Source: PALSA-1335 sp965231025
GTDB taxonomy: Bacteria; Patescibacteriota; Gracilibacteria; UBA1369
DNA length: 64,000 nt
Reading direction: 5' to 3'
NCBI GenBank assembly: GCA_965231025.1
Contig: OZ246407.1
Location: 124,001-188,000, forward strand
Below, in pieces: positions 56,451 through 64,000 of the stretch. The notes under the pieces are model-generated. The model was not told the origin of the DNA. It searched no databases and saw nothing but the letters and a program-made list of their open reading frames with translations. How positions within the stretch are numbered: the stretch's first letter is position 1; every line of letters starts with the position of its first letter. The translations under genes and the position numbers were made by a program.

Positions 56451-58823
56451 ATGGAAAAAACCTTAGCTTTCTCTAAGATGACCGACGACGAGGTCCAGAT
56501 GAACCTCGCCAAGAACAAGATCGGACTGACCATAGAGGAAGCAAGGAAGATTGAGGATATTTTGAAGAGGCCCCCGACCATCACCGAAGCCGTGTTGTGG
56601 GGAATTCAGGGTTCAGAGCACTGTTCATACAAAAGCAGCAAACCGCATTTGAAGATGCTTCCGATCGATGCACCAAATGTGGTTTTGGGCGTTGGCGAAG
56701 ATTCAGGAGTCGTGGAAATTGCCAGGGTGAAGGGCGACCGGTACGGGCTGGTGATAAGCCACGAAAGCCACAACCACCCTTCCCAGATCGTGCCTTATGA
56801 AGGCGCCGCAACGGGAGTTGGCGGCTGCGTGCGTGACGTGGCCTGTATGGGAGCAAAAGTCATCGGGGTGATGGACCCGCTGAGATTTGGTGATATCAAA
56901 GACAAAACAGCGCACCAGGTTGCCGGCGGCGTCATCAGCGGCATTGCCGGTTATGGAAACCCCATCGGAGTCCCCAACATCGGAGGCGATGTCTATTTTG
57001 ATCCTTCCTATAACGACAACTGCCTGGTCAACGTAGTCGCACTGGGTCTGGTCCGCGAATCACACCTCATCCACTCGTTCGTTTCCAAAAACGCGGCCAA
57101 AGAAAAATGGGACATCATTGTCGTTGGAAAACCGACGGATTTCAGCGGAATGGGGGGCGCGGCGTTTGCCTCCGGAATTTTGAAGGAGTCCGAAAAAGAG
57201 AAAAACAAGGGCGCGGTTCAGGAACCGAATCCGTTTTTAAAACGCCACCTCCTTATTTCCACGTACGATCTTTGCGCGGAACTCCAGAAGAAAAAACTGA
57301 TCTCCAAAGTCGGGTACAAAGACATGGGCGCAGGCGGAATCAGCTGCTCAACCGTTGAACAGGTCGCCAAAGTCGGCCTCGGCGCGGAAATTGATTTGGA
57401 AAAAGTTCATGTGGCAGTAAAGGGCTTGCCTCCGTCGGTAATAGCCTGTTCGGAAACACAGGAAAGGTTCACATGGATGTGCCATCCAAGCCTTACGAAA
57501 ATGATTCTGGATCACTACAACAAAAAATGGGATCTGCCGTCCGTGGCGGAAAACGCGCGGGCATCGCTGGTCGGAAAAGTAAAAGAAGGGAAGTACGTTC
57601 TCAAATACAAAGGTGCCAAAGTGGTTGATGCTTCGTCTCACGACATCACCGAAGGGTTGCTCTACAATCGCCCCTATATTGAGCCGAAAACAGACTTCCA
57701 AGAACCGGAACTCCCGGCTCCGAAAGATTACAACAAGGAACTTCTGGCGTTGTTGGCATCGGAAAATATTGCCAGCCGCAAACCCGTATACGAACGCTAC
57801 GACAAACAGGTACAGGGGTACGTGGTGTTGGAGGCAGGGCTTGCAGATGCCGGAATACTGGCACCGCTCATGGATGAAGACGTCGACGCCAAAACGAAAA
57901 AAATCGGGATGGCTTTTTCCACGGACAGCAATCCCCGCCACAGTCTGATCAGCCCGTACCACGGGGCCGCAAACGCCGTCGTGGAGTCCATGCGTAATGT
58001 GGCTGCCGTTGGAGCTTATCCCCAGGCCATTACCGACTGCCTGAACTACGGCAATCCCGAAAAACCCGAGCAGATGTGGGAACTCAAGGACGGGATCGAA
58101 GGCATCCGCGATGCCTGCCACGGAATCAAATTGATGAATCACCCAACATTCCCAACACCGGTCATTTCGGGGAATGTGAGCCTGTACAACGAGAGTAAAA
58201 ACGGGCACGTATCACCAACGGCCGTCATCTGCTGCATCGGAAAAATTGACGATTACACCAAGGCGGTCACCATGCAGTTCAAAAAAGCCGGAAATAAACT
58301 TTACCTGCTTGGGAAGCGCAAAAACGAACTTGGCGGATCGGAATATTACCGGCTCCACGGGCACAGCGGCGCCAATGTTCCGGAGGTGGATTTTAAAGAA
58401 GCGCAAAAAGAGATTTATACGATGGTCGAAGGGGTCAAAAACGGACTCATCGAAAGCGCCCACGACATCAGTGAGGGAGGCCTTGCGGTGAGCGTTTGCG
58501 AAATGGCGTTTGGAGGGTGGGGAGAAGGAACAATCGGAGCGACGGTCGACGTAAAAAACAGCGACGGAACCAATGGCAAAAGTGGCCTGCGCGAAGACCA
58601 AAAATTGTTCAGCGAAACGGGCGGATTCGTGTGTGAAATCTCACCGAAAAACGAGAAAAAATTCCTGGCACTGTGCGGGAAATACGACCTCGTTCCCTAC
58701 GCAGTCGGACAAACGACAGTATCACCCAAACTGGTGTTCAAAAACGGTACTGAAAAACTCATAGACCTCGACCTCACAAAAGCCTGTGACCGCTGGATGA
58801 ACGGCCTGCGCGAAAAGCTATAG
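56451..58823 (+). CDS. purL: FGAM synthase II, PurL (small type)
   Basis: 790 residues. Makes FGAM from FGAR with glutamine (with PurQ/PurS in this type) and ATP. Signatures are the N-terminal GIQGSEHCSYKSSKPHLK with the conserved His, VVISHESHNHPSQIVPYEGA-like motif, GNPIGVPNIGGDVYFDPSYN, YKDMGAGGISCSTVEQVAK, FSTDSNPRHSLISPYHGAAN, and LIESAHDISEGGLAVSVCEM. It lacks the C-terminal glutaminase domain of the large form; purQ and purS are not in this window. Slightly longer than the usual approximately 740 residues. It follows rpsR by 69 nt on the same strand. Confidence 0.96.
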   Translation: MEKTLAFSKMTDDEVQMNLAKNKIGLTIEEARKIEDILKRPPTITEAVLWGIQGSEHCSYKSSKPHLKMLPIDAPNVVLGVGEDSGVVEIARVKGDRYGLVISHESHNHPSQIVPYEGAATGVGGCVRDVACMGAKVIGVMDPLRFGDIKDKTAHQVAGGVISGIAGYGNPIGVPNIGGDVYFDPSYNDNCLVNVVALGLVRESHLIHSFVSKNAAKEKWDIIVVGKPTDFSGMGGAAFASGILKESEKEKNKGAVQEPNPFLKRHLLISTYDLCAELQKKKLISKVGYKDMGAGGISCSTVEQVAKVGLGAEIDLEKVHVAVKGLPPSVIACSETQERFTWMCHPSLTKMILDHYNKKWDLPSVAENARASLVGKVKEGKYVLKYKGAKVVDASSHDITEGLLYNRPYIEPKTDFQEPELPAPKDYNKELLALLASENIASRKPVYERYDKQVQGYVVLEAGLADAGILAPLMDEDVDAKTKKIGMAFSTDSNPRHSLISPYHGAANAVVESMRNVAAVGAYPQAITDCLNYGNPEKPEQMWELKDGIEGIRDACHGIKLMNHPTFPTPVISGNVSLYNESKNGHVSPTAVICCIGKIDDYTKAVTMQFKKAGNKLYLLGKRKNELGGSEYYRLHGHSGANVPEVDFKEAQKEIYTMVEGVKNGLIESAHDISEGGLAVSVCEMAFGGWGEGTIGATVDVKNSDGTNGKSGLREDQKLFSETGGFVCEISPKNEKKFLALCGKYDLVPYAVGQTTVSPKLVFKNGTEKLIDLDLTKACDRWMNGLREKL

Positions 58824-58878
58824 TAAAACAATACCAAAACTAGTCAAGCTTTTGTGGCTTCCCTAAGCCCTTCCCGAA

Positions 58879-58907
58879 TTGTTGGAAAGGCGTTTTTATG
58901 GTAAAAT
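58879..58907 (+). promoter_or_regulatory. Promoter of the 58.9-64 kb cluster
   Basis: -35 TTGTTG (58879-58884), 17-nt spacer, -10 TAAAAT (58902-58907), 27 nt before the ATG at 58935. Confidence 0.6.
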
Positions 58908-58934
58908 AACAAGAATAAATCTAACCCAAACGAC

Positions 58935-59540
58935 ATGTCTAAAAACAAACACACCACGGAACACCAGCTCCTTGAAGCGATGGAACGTGAAGAGGAAACG
59001 GCGAATACCGGCAAAGCACCGTTGAATTTCACACCGAAGGTTCCACTGACGGCACAGGAAGTGGCCCTGTACGACAAGGCAGTTTTCACCTGGACCGCGC
59101 CGGAGTATATCCAGCACCCCAAAAGCAAAATATGGTACCTGGCCGCGGCAGTTGCCGCGGGCGCCATGATTCTTCTGGACGCGCTGACCGGAAACTACAC
59201 CATGGCTCTGGCGGTCGTTGTGCTGGCTGGAGTGTACTGGTACATCCACAATCATCACCCTCCGAAGGACATCAAAATCACCATCTCAAAAATGGGAATC
59301 AAAGTCGGAAACATGATCTTCCCTTTCAGCAGCATCCAGGCTTTCTGGATGGTGTACCAGCCCCCTCACGTCACGACCCTGAATTTGCGCGTCAAGGAAC
59401 ACTTTTTCTCCGACGTGATCATCCAGCTCAACCATGAAGATCCGGCCCCGGTCCGCGAATATTTGTGCGGACAGGTTCCCGAATGGGAAGGCAAAACCGA
59501 AAGACTCGGGGACGTGCTGTTAAGGCTCCTCAAACTCTAA
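58935..59540 (+). CDS. Two-helix membrane protein heading the secretion-like cluster
   Basis: 201 residues. Cytoplasmic N-terminus of about 65 residues, two membrane helices (WYLAAAVAAGAMILLDALTG, TMALAVVVLAGVYWYI), then a beta-rich domain (IKITISKMGIKVGNMIFPFS, IQAFWMVYQPPHVTTLNLRV) of the kind seen in bacterial PH-like membrane proteins. The C-terminal LGDVLLRLLKL is helical. No reliable family name. The ATG follows TAACCCAAACGAC. First gene of a co-directional series running to the right edge. Confidence 0.7.
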   Translation: MSKNKHTTEHQLLEAMEREEETANTGKAPLNFTPKVPLTAQEVALYDKAVFTWTAPEYIQHPKSKIWYLAAAVAAGAMILLDALTGNYTMALAVVVLAGVYWYIHNHHPPKDIKITISKMGIKVGNMIFPFSSIQAFWMVYQPPHVTTLNLRVKEHFFSDVIIQLNHEDPAPVREYLCGQVPEWEGKTERLGDVLLRLLKL

Positions 59541-59559
59541 AAAAAAACAAAAAATCACC

Positions 59560-61161
59560 ATGGCAGATCCGCAAAAAAATCCGGAAAAAAAACAGCAGGG
59601 GAAAATTGAAACCCAAAAACCCCCCGTCGATGAAGCGACCCGTACCGTCCTCGGAAAGTTCGACGAGATTGAAACGGAACAGGTGGGCGTCGTTGAAAAA
59701 ATGTTTGATGACCGCATTTCAAGATCCAAGCTGCCGGAAGTCGCGCTTGGAGACATGATCGAGCTGAAGGAAGCGCAAAAAACAATCGTGAGAGCCACCG
59801 TTTCGCGTTTCAAACAGGAATTTCAGGACCGGTCGCAGGAAAATATTTCCGAGCGCGACCTGCTGGCACAACAACTGCTGGAACGGGCAAAAATTGAAGC
59901 GGAATCGAGGACTCAAAGGGTGCAGCTGGTGTTGAGCATGCTCATCAAGGGCGATTACGCCACTCCGGAAGAAGCTGCGGCGCTCAAACGGACGCTGGCC
60001 GGCATTGAAAAAATCTCTTCCAGCGACATCGAAACCCAGCAGATTTTGATCAAACTCCAGAAACACTCCGAACTGACCGCGGAAGATTACGATCACATTG
60101 TCAAAATGATCAACCCGCTGGATCTGACGGCAAAAGATTCTAAGCCCCGCGCAAAATTCGAGGCGACCTCTGCGGGAATTCTTGTCGGGTTTATGACCGG
60201 AGCTCAACGGTACAAGCTGGTACAGGAGTTGATGGACTCGCCAAAACGGGGGCAGACGGCGGAAGTCATCGACGCGTTTTTACGAACAGGCATTTTAACG
60301 ATTGCCCAGGGAGAAGAGCTGTTTCAGATGGCCGTCCAGAAAAAGGCCATCGATGAAACCGAATTCAAAGAAACCTACCGCAAGCGCCTGGACCAGGGCT
60401 TTTACGTTGATGAAGTGAAGAAGATGAAAGAAACCATGGACGCAGAAATCCGCCGCATGAAAGGCATGTACGACACCAACATGATGGAACGGGTGGTCGG
60501 CGCGCCGCTTCTTGGCGCGGGCATGCTGCTCCACTCATTCTTCTGGATCCTGACCAATGTGCTGGCGGCCGGCGGGGATTTTAAAACCATGTTCAAGAAA
60601 AATCCGTACATCTGGGCGGCGCTCGGCGAAGGCGCTCTCGCGCTGGAAATGACGAGCGGAAGCATCAAAAAAGGATCGGGCACTTTCGGCATCGGTTCGG
60701 GATGGATATCACGCCTTTGCGAAAGAATTGGCGAAAAAGAGGGGCCGTTGAACACCGCCAAACAGAACGCCTACGCCCTGATGGGCGACATCTACCTGAA
60801 CTACCCCGATATGGGGTCATACCTGGAAAACGGCGGAGTGGGGCGGATTCTTGAAGTCCGCAACGCCAAAACCGGCCAGGGGAAGCAGGGCAAGGATCTG
60901 GTCATAAAGTTTGAGGAACTTCTGCAGTCGGAAACAAACCCTGATCAGCAGGCCCGGCTGAAGGACGCGAACAGAAAATTCCCGCAAAAAACCGAGGCGC
61001 AGATCAACGGTATGGGTGAAGCGCTGATGGTCACGGAGATCAAAACCCAGGAGGAGTTTAACGGCAAACTGGCGATCATCAAACAGGATCAGGGCCTGAC
61101 CGGAGGGCCGGTAGGCACGGTCGGATCACCCCCGCCCCCGCCGCAAATGGTAGCGTCATAA
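59560..61161 (+). CDS. Unknown helical protein with a membrane segment
   Basis: 533 residues. Disordered charged N-terminus, then a largely helical region with degenerate repeats (for example LKRTLAGIEKISSSDIETQQ, AFLRTGILTIAQGEELFQMA, AVQKKAIDETEFKETYRKRL). At about residues 312-345 there are hydrophobic segments (GAPLLGAGMLLHSFFWILTN). The C-terminus is soluble and ends in a Pro tract. I do not recognise a family. Starts 19 nt after the previous gene and is followed 17 nt later by the next, so it is part of one operon. Confidence 0.65.
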   Translation: MADPQKNPEKKQQGKIETQKPPVDEATRTVLGKFDEIETEQVGVVEKMFDDRISRSKLPEVALGDMIELKEAQKTIVRATVSRFKQEFQDRSQENISERDLLAQQLLERAKIEAESRTQRVQLVLSMLIKGDYATPEEAAALKRTLAGIEKISSSDIETQQILIKLQKHSELTAEDYDHIVKMINPLDLTAKDSKPRAKFEATSAGILVGFMTGAQRYKLVQELMDSPKRGQTAEVIDAFLRTGILTIAQGEELFQMAVQKKAIDETEFKETYRKRLDQGFYVDEVKKMKETMDAEIRRMKGMYDTNMMERVVGAPLLGAGMLLHSFFWILTNVLAAGGDFKTMFKKNPYIWAALGEGALALEMTSGSIKKGSGTFGIGSGWISRLCERIGEKEGPLNTAKQNAYALMGDIYLNYPDMGSYLENGGVGRILEVRNAKTGQGKQGKDLVIKFEELLQSETNPDQQARLKDANRKFPQKTEAQINGMGEALMVTEIKTQEEFNGKLAIIKQDQGLTGGPVGTVGSPPPPPQMVAS

Positions 61162-61178
61162 ACAATTTTTGAAAAACC

Positions 61179-62984
61179 ATGCAGCAGTTTGGACCACAAT
61201 TCATCAACAATCACCTGATGCCTCTCCTGGAGGAGATGCTGGAAGATACCGTCCAGAGGGAGAAGGACTATCTGGACAAGCTGTTCATCAACGGCGTACT
61301 TGAAGACGCCGAAAAAAAGAACCTGATGGATTTTTATTTCAACGCCTCAAGGAAGAGCGCGGGCGTGCCGTTCGTGGGTCCGGAAGAAAAAAAGGACCGG
61401 GAAAATTTACTCAAACATTTTGTTGAATACATCCGGAGCCGCGGTTCAAAACCCGAAGACCGCATCCGCGCTTTTTTGCCGGTCATCAGCGAAAAATCCC
61501 AAGGCGCGGAAAAAACAGTGGTCTGGCCAGCGGACGTGAAGCGCAACCTCTTTTTGATGAGTTACCACATCGCGGAAAATTTTGAAAAAGACCATCTGGA
61601 CGAACTCATCACCGCCCGGGCGGCCACGGGAAAAACGGAAGACGTTGAACAGGCAAAAAAAGACCGGGAACTGCTGGAAAAAGGAATGCTCATGCTGGTC
61701 AAAGATCCGGCCACGGGCGAATACACCAGATACATCCGGGCCGCCGACCTCAAACCCGGCGATACAGCGGTGCAGTTTTTGCCTCCACCGTCGCCTGAAA
61801 TAGCCAAGGTCATGGAAGGTGGATTTGTGGTGCCTTCCCCGGAGAATCTGTCGGCCATCGCCAAAAGCGGCGTGGCTCCGCAGCCGATGGAAGTGATCGC
61901 CCAGGGCGGAGTGAGCCCGCAGGTCGCGGCAACCGCAAGCAGTTACGAAAAAAAGGACGCCGCCACTGTTCCCGACCACGTCAGTTCCAACGATGAACTC
62001 ACCAAAAGTTTTCAGCAAAAACGCGGGAAAGCGATCGTCAACCATTTGAAAAAGCTCGGGTTCACGGAGATCGGTGACGTGAAGTTCGACGCCAACGGCC
62101 ACGCCATGGTCAAAGTGAAATCCGGCAGCGAAAACCTGCTGGTGTCGGTGGATACCCGCGTGCCTTTCGACCAGGATCTCAAGTTCAATATGACCTTCCA
62201 GACCGGTCCGTCCGCCGGAAAAAGCATGACCATTGAAGAAAGCAAACTTGATGCGGCATTTATAAAAGCAGCGGGCGGTTTCCGCACAGCCAAAGAACTT
62301 TATGACGATGCCGATCTTTCAAAAAAACTGGGAATCAAAAGCGACGCCTATCCGGAAAAAGCGCCAGTTCCGCAGCCAAAACCGGTCGTGGGGCTTCCAA
62401 CCGGGCCGGTTCCTGGCGCCGTTCCGGGACAATTGCCGGGGGAACCGGGAGCAAAACTTCCGGGACTGCCAGGTACCATGCCTATTCCCACAGAAGGCGC
62501 GCCGGGGGTTGGAGGCCCGGGCGGACTTCCATTCACCATGCCCGCAGACTACAAGGCAAAACAACCACCGCCACAGCTGAAGCCGGAAGGAACCGGAACG
62601 GCGGGCGTCACAGGCGGGTACAAAGTAAAACCCGTCCCCGGAATACCGCCCGGAAGCCTGATGGATGCAAAAGCAAAACTGAAACAGAAGGAACAGGAAA
62701 CGGAAGAACAGCCGGCCTACGCGTTCGGCGCACCTCCCGTTGCCCCGGGAAGAGTTGGCGGCTTTGGAGCCGCGCCGGGAGCACCCGCAGGTGGTGGATC
62801 AAAACCCAAAAGCCATTTTGTCAGAAACATGATCCTCGCCCAGGTGGGCGGGGTCTCAACGGCCGTCGGAGGGGGATTACTCCTCGGTGCGGCAAACTCC
62901 GCGCCGCAAAGTGACGTCGCGGTGAACGTGGTGAAAAGCATCTGGCTCGCGCTCAGATCCTTTCTCCCACATCTCCTGAGTTAA
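61179..62984 (+). CDS. Unknown protein with a Pro/Gly-rich region and C-terminal membrane segment
   Basis: 601 residues. An N-terminal helical region (LMPLLEEMLEDTVQREKDYL), a middle domain with VKVKSGSENLLVSVDTRVPF and MTFQTGPSAGKSMTIEESK, then from about residue 390 a Pro/Gly/Lys-rich low-complexity stretch (LPGLPGTMPIPTEGAPGVGG and similar). The end (about 548-601) is hydrophobic: ILAQVGGVSTAVGGGLLLG, then VVKSIWLALRSFLPHLL, suggesting membrane anchoring. No known family. It lies between the unknown at 59560 and the VirB6-like gene. Confidence 0.65.
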   Translation: MQQFGPQFINNHLMPLLEEMLEDTVQREKDYLDKLFINGVLEDAEKKNLMDFYFNASRKSAGVPFVGPEEKKDRENLLKHFVEYIRSRGSKPEDRIRAFLPVISEKSQGAEKTVVWPADVKRNLFLMSYHIAENFEKDHLDELITARAATGKTEDVEQAKKDRELLEKGMLMLVKDPATGEYTRYIRAADLKPGDTAVQFLPPPSPEIAKVMEGGFVVPSPENLSAIAKSGVAPQPMEVIAQGGVSPQVAATASSYEKKDAATVPDHVSSNDELTKSFQQKRGKAIVNHLKKLGFTEIGDVKFDANGHAMVKVKSGSENLLVSVDTRVPFDQDLKFNMTFQTGPSAGKSMTIEESKLDAAFIKAAGGFRTAKELYDDADLSKKLGIKSDAYPEKAPVPQPKPVVGLPTGPVPGAVPGQLPGEPGAKLPGLPGTMPIPTEGAPGVGGPGGLPFTMPADYKAKQPPPQLKPEGTGTAGVTGGYKVKPVPGIPPGSLMDAKAKLKQKEQETEEQPAYAFGAPPVAPGRVGGFGAAPGAPAGGGSKPKSHFVRNMILAQVGGVSTAVGGGLLLGAANSAPQSDVAVNVVKSIWLALRSFLPHLLS

Positions 62985-63075
62985 CGCCGGGAACAGCGGC
63001 ACGACGGCCCGCCGCAGAACATTTTCCACGGGGCCGGACAAACTTCGCCAAAAATAAAAACTAAACTCTACGCTT

Positions 63076-64000
63076 ATGGTTACCACACTCCAAAACTTTT
63101 GGCTCAAACACAGGAAAGCCATCATCATGGGATCATTCCTGGTCCTGGGGGCCCTCATTCTTCCGCATCTCGCGCAGGCGGTCGACCCGGCTGCCCCCGC
63201 GCCCCAGTCGGCCTCACAGGTAGGACAGGGACTATTGGACGGCCTCAGTCAGGTCATGAAACTGCTCCAGGTCATCTTCTGGCCGGTGCTGTTGATGATC
63301 GGAAGCCTGATGCAGAACGACATCCTCTTTGGCGCGGGAATGGAAGCCAGGTCTCTGGAGGTGTGGGTGAATATCCGCAACATCGTGAACATCCTTTTTG
63401 TGCTCGTACTCCTTGGCATCGCTTTCTACAACGTGATGGGCGCCGGAGAAAACTACCATTTCAAAACGATTCTTCCCAAGTTTGTCATTGCCCTGATCGC
63501 CGTGAACTTTACCTTCATCGCTTTCAAAATAGTGCTCGACGGGGTCAATGTCGTTTCCACGGCGATTTTCGCCCTGCCAAACACGGTTCAGGAAAAACTT
63601 GCCGAGCAAGCGGGAGGTGCCGCAGACCAGGGAATACTGACGGTGGACCAGATTAACGGCATGTGCAGCGCCATTTACGCGGCGGATGTCAATACGCAGA
63701 AACAGGATTATGATGTCAACGTACAGGCGGCACTTGATGCGGCAAAGGGCGGATCCACCATCTGCAGCACCGACAAATTGCCCGAGGGGACGACTTACGG
63801 TGGATCATATCTCCATCCCAAAGCCGTGGACTTTTTCACCAAAGTGGGGGGGAACAACGTCGCGCTGGTAATGGCACTGAGTTTCCAGAACGCCAATTTG
63901 CTGGATAAAGTCTATGGAAAGCAGGACAAGTTAAACGTGGGGACGCTTTCGATCAACATTCTCTTCAGCATCGTCCTCTATGTTATTTACGGCACCGCCT
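63076..64000 (+). CDS. TrbL/VirB6-like membrane protein, cut by the right edge
   Basis: 308 codons are visible from the ATG at 63076. A signal-anchor (FLVLGALILPHLAQAVDPA) is followed by polytopic membrane segments: VIFWPVLLMIGSLMQND, ILFVLVLLGIAFYNVMG and KFVIALIAVNFTFIAFKIVL, then an extracellular-looking loop with Cys residues, and further membrane segments near the edge (INILFSIVLYVIYG). The pattern GxGxxxxxxxLQVIFWPVLL with several N-terminal helices matches VirB6/TrbL-type inner-membrane channel proteins of type IV secretion. The C-terminus is outside the window. The ATPases expected next to it are not visible here. Confidence 0.65.
   Translation, partial: MVTTLQNFWLKHRKAIIMGSFLVLGALILPHLAQAVDPAAPAPQSASQVGQGLLDGLSQVMKLLQVIFWPVLLMIGSLMQNDILFGAGMEARSLEVWVNIRNIVNILFVLVLLGIAFYNVMGAGENYHFKTILPKFVIALIAVNFTFIAFKIVLDGVNVVSTAIFALPNTVQEKLAEQAGGAADQGILTVDQINGMCSAIYAADVNTQKQDYDVNVQAALDAAKGGSTICSTDKLPEGTTYGGSYLHPKAVDFFTKVGGNNVALVMALSFQNANLLDKVYGKQDKLNVGTLSINILFSIVLYVIYGTA

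Noticed and set aside
1..64000. CRISPR arrays, insertion sequences, prophage genes
   Set aside because: No regularly spaced direct repeats of 25-40 nt, no transposase or integrase, and no phage structural gene were seen.
1..64000. TGA recoded as an amino acid (as in some Gracilibacteria)
   Set aside because: Genes read at full length with the standard code and several end in TGA within ATGA overlaps (for example at 9050 and 23246).

Overview
This window looks like a chromosomal piece (one scaffold gap at 45919-45928) from an uncultivated Patescibacteria/CPR-type bacterium. Peregrinibacteria-like is my best guess, by inference. The evidence is the gene mix: paired DUF4012/DUF3352 envelope proteins, FemAB, a short AlaRS, many large membrane proteins of unknown function, a virB6/trbL-like gene, and scattered partial pathways. 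The standard code fits, because TGA is used as a stop in tight ATGA overlaps. Hardly any start codon has a Shine-Dalgarno sequence. Sigma70-like promoters (TTGACA-N16/17-TATAAT) are easy to find.

Layout. 1-3.0 kb: nnrD (cut by the left edge) and eno, divergent from a metallo-beta-lactamase-fold protein, then tRNA-Arg(CCT). 3.1-10.2 kb: a large unknown protein with a transglutaminase-like triad, a FemAB transferase, and a GT2/TPR glycosyltransferase overlapping a DUF4012 protein fused to a P-loop kinase domain. 10.2-17.6 kb: a proteasome-fold Ntn-hydrolase, a short AlaRS, and DUF3352 and DUF4012 membrane proteins. 17.6-24.8 kb: mutL, a membrane protein, mutS, a NIF3-like protein, and a homocysteine methyltransferase behind a methionine-codon attenuator. 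24.9-28.4 kb: two exported proteins sharing a duplicated N-terminus (one with an SLH domain), tRNA-Thr(CGT), a palindromic element, lexA with an operator inside its promoter, and a LemA-like protein. 28.4-34.2 kb: ftsW-murG-GT4 (cell wall), lspA, a membrane protein and a slipin. 34.2-37.9 kb: two MscS channels and an unknown protein.

37.9-38.4 kb holds no gene. It holds a strong minus-strand promoter, several stable hairpins and an intrinsic terminator, which together make a roughly 450-nt orphan structured RNA candidate. 38.4-45.8 kb: a CofE-like ligase, a CaxA-type exchanger, purN, a GH1 glycosidase, a GT2, a GlmU-like nucleotidyltransferase/acyltransferase and an internally duplicated unknown. 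45.8-46.6 kb is the gap region and carries an atypical lipoprotein-like gene. 46.6-53 kb: two archaeal-type PurP-like ATP-grasp genes, uppP, a DUF1264-cupin lipoprotein, purH, yidD and a Cys-rich lipoprotein. 53.3-58.8 kb: a LysM-M23 peptidase, then rpsF-ssb-rpsR-purL. 58.9-64 kb: a co-directional cluster of membrane and proline-rich proteins ending in a VirB6/TrbL-like protein cut by the right edge, probably part of a type IV secretion or pilus locus.

Two themes connect the genes. De novo purine synthesis (purN, purL, purH, two purP-like) is dispersed and mixes bacterial folate-dependent with archaeal formate-dependent steps. Envelope construction (FtsW, MurG, UppP, LspA, FemAB, glycosyltransferases, M23, SLH) is well represented. 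The strongest candidates for undescribed biology are the Met-codon attenuator, the orphan RNA, the heptad-repeat 5' leaders, and the Ntn-hydrolase with an apparent N-terminal Ser nucleophile.
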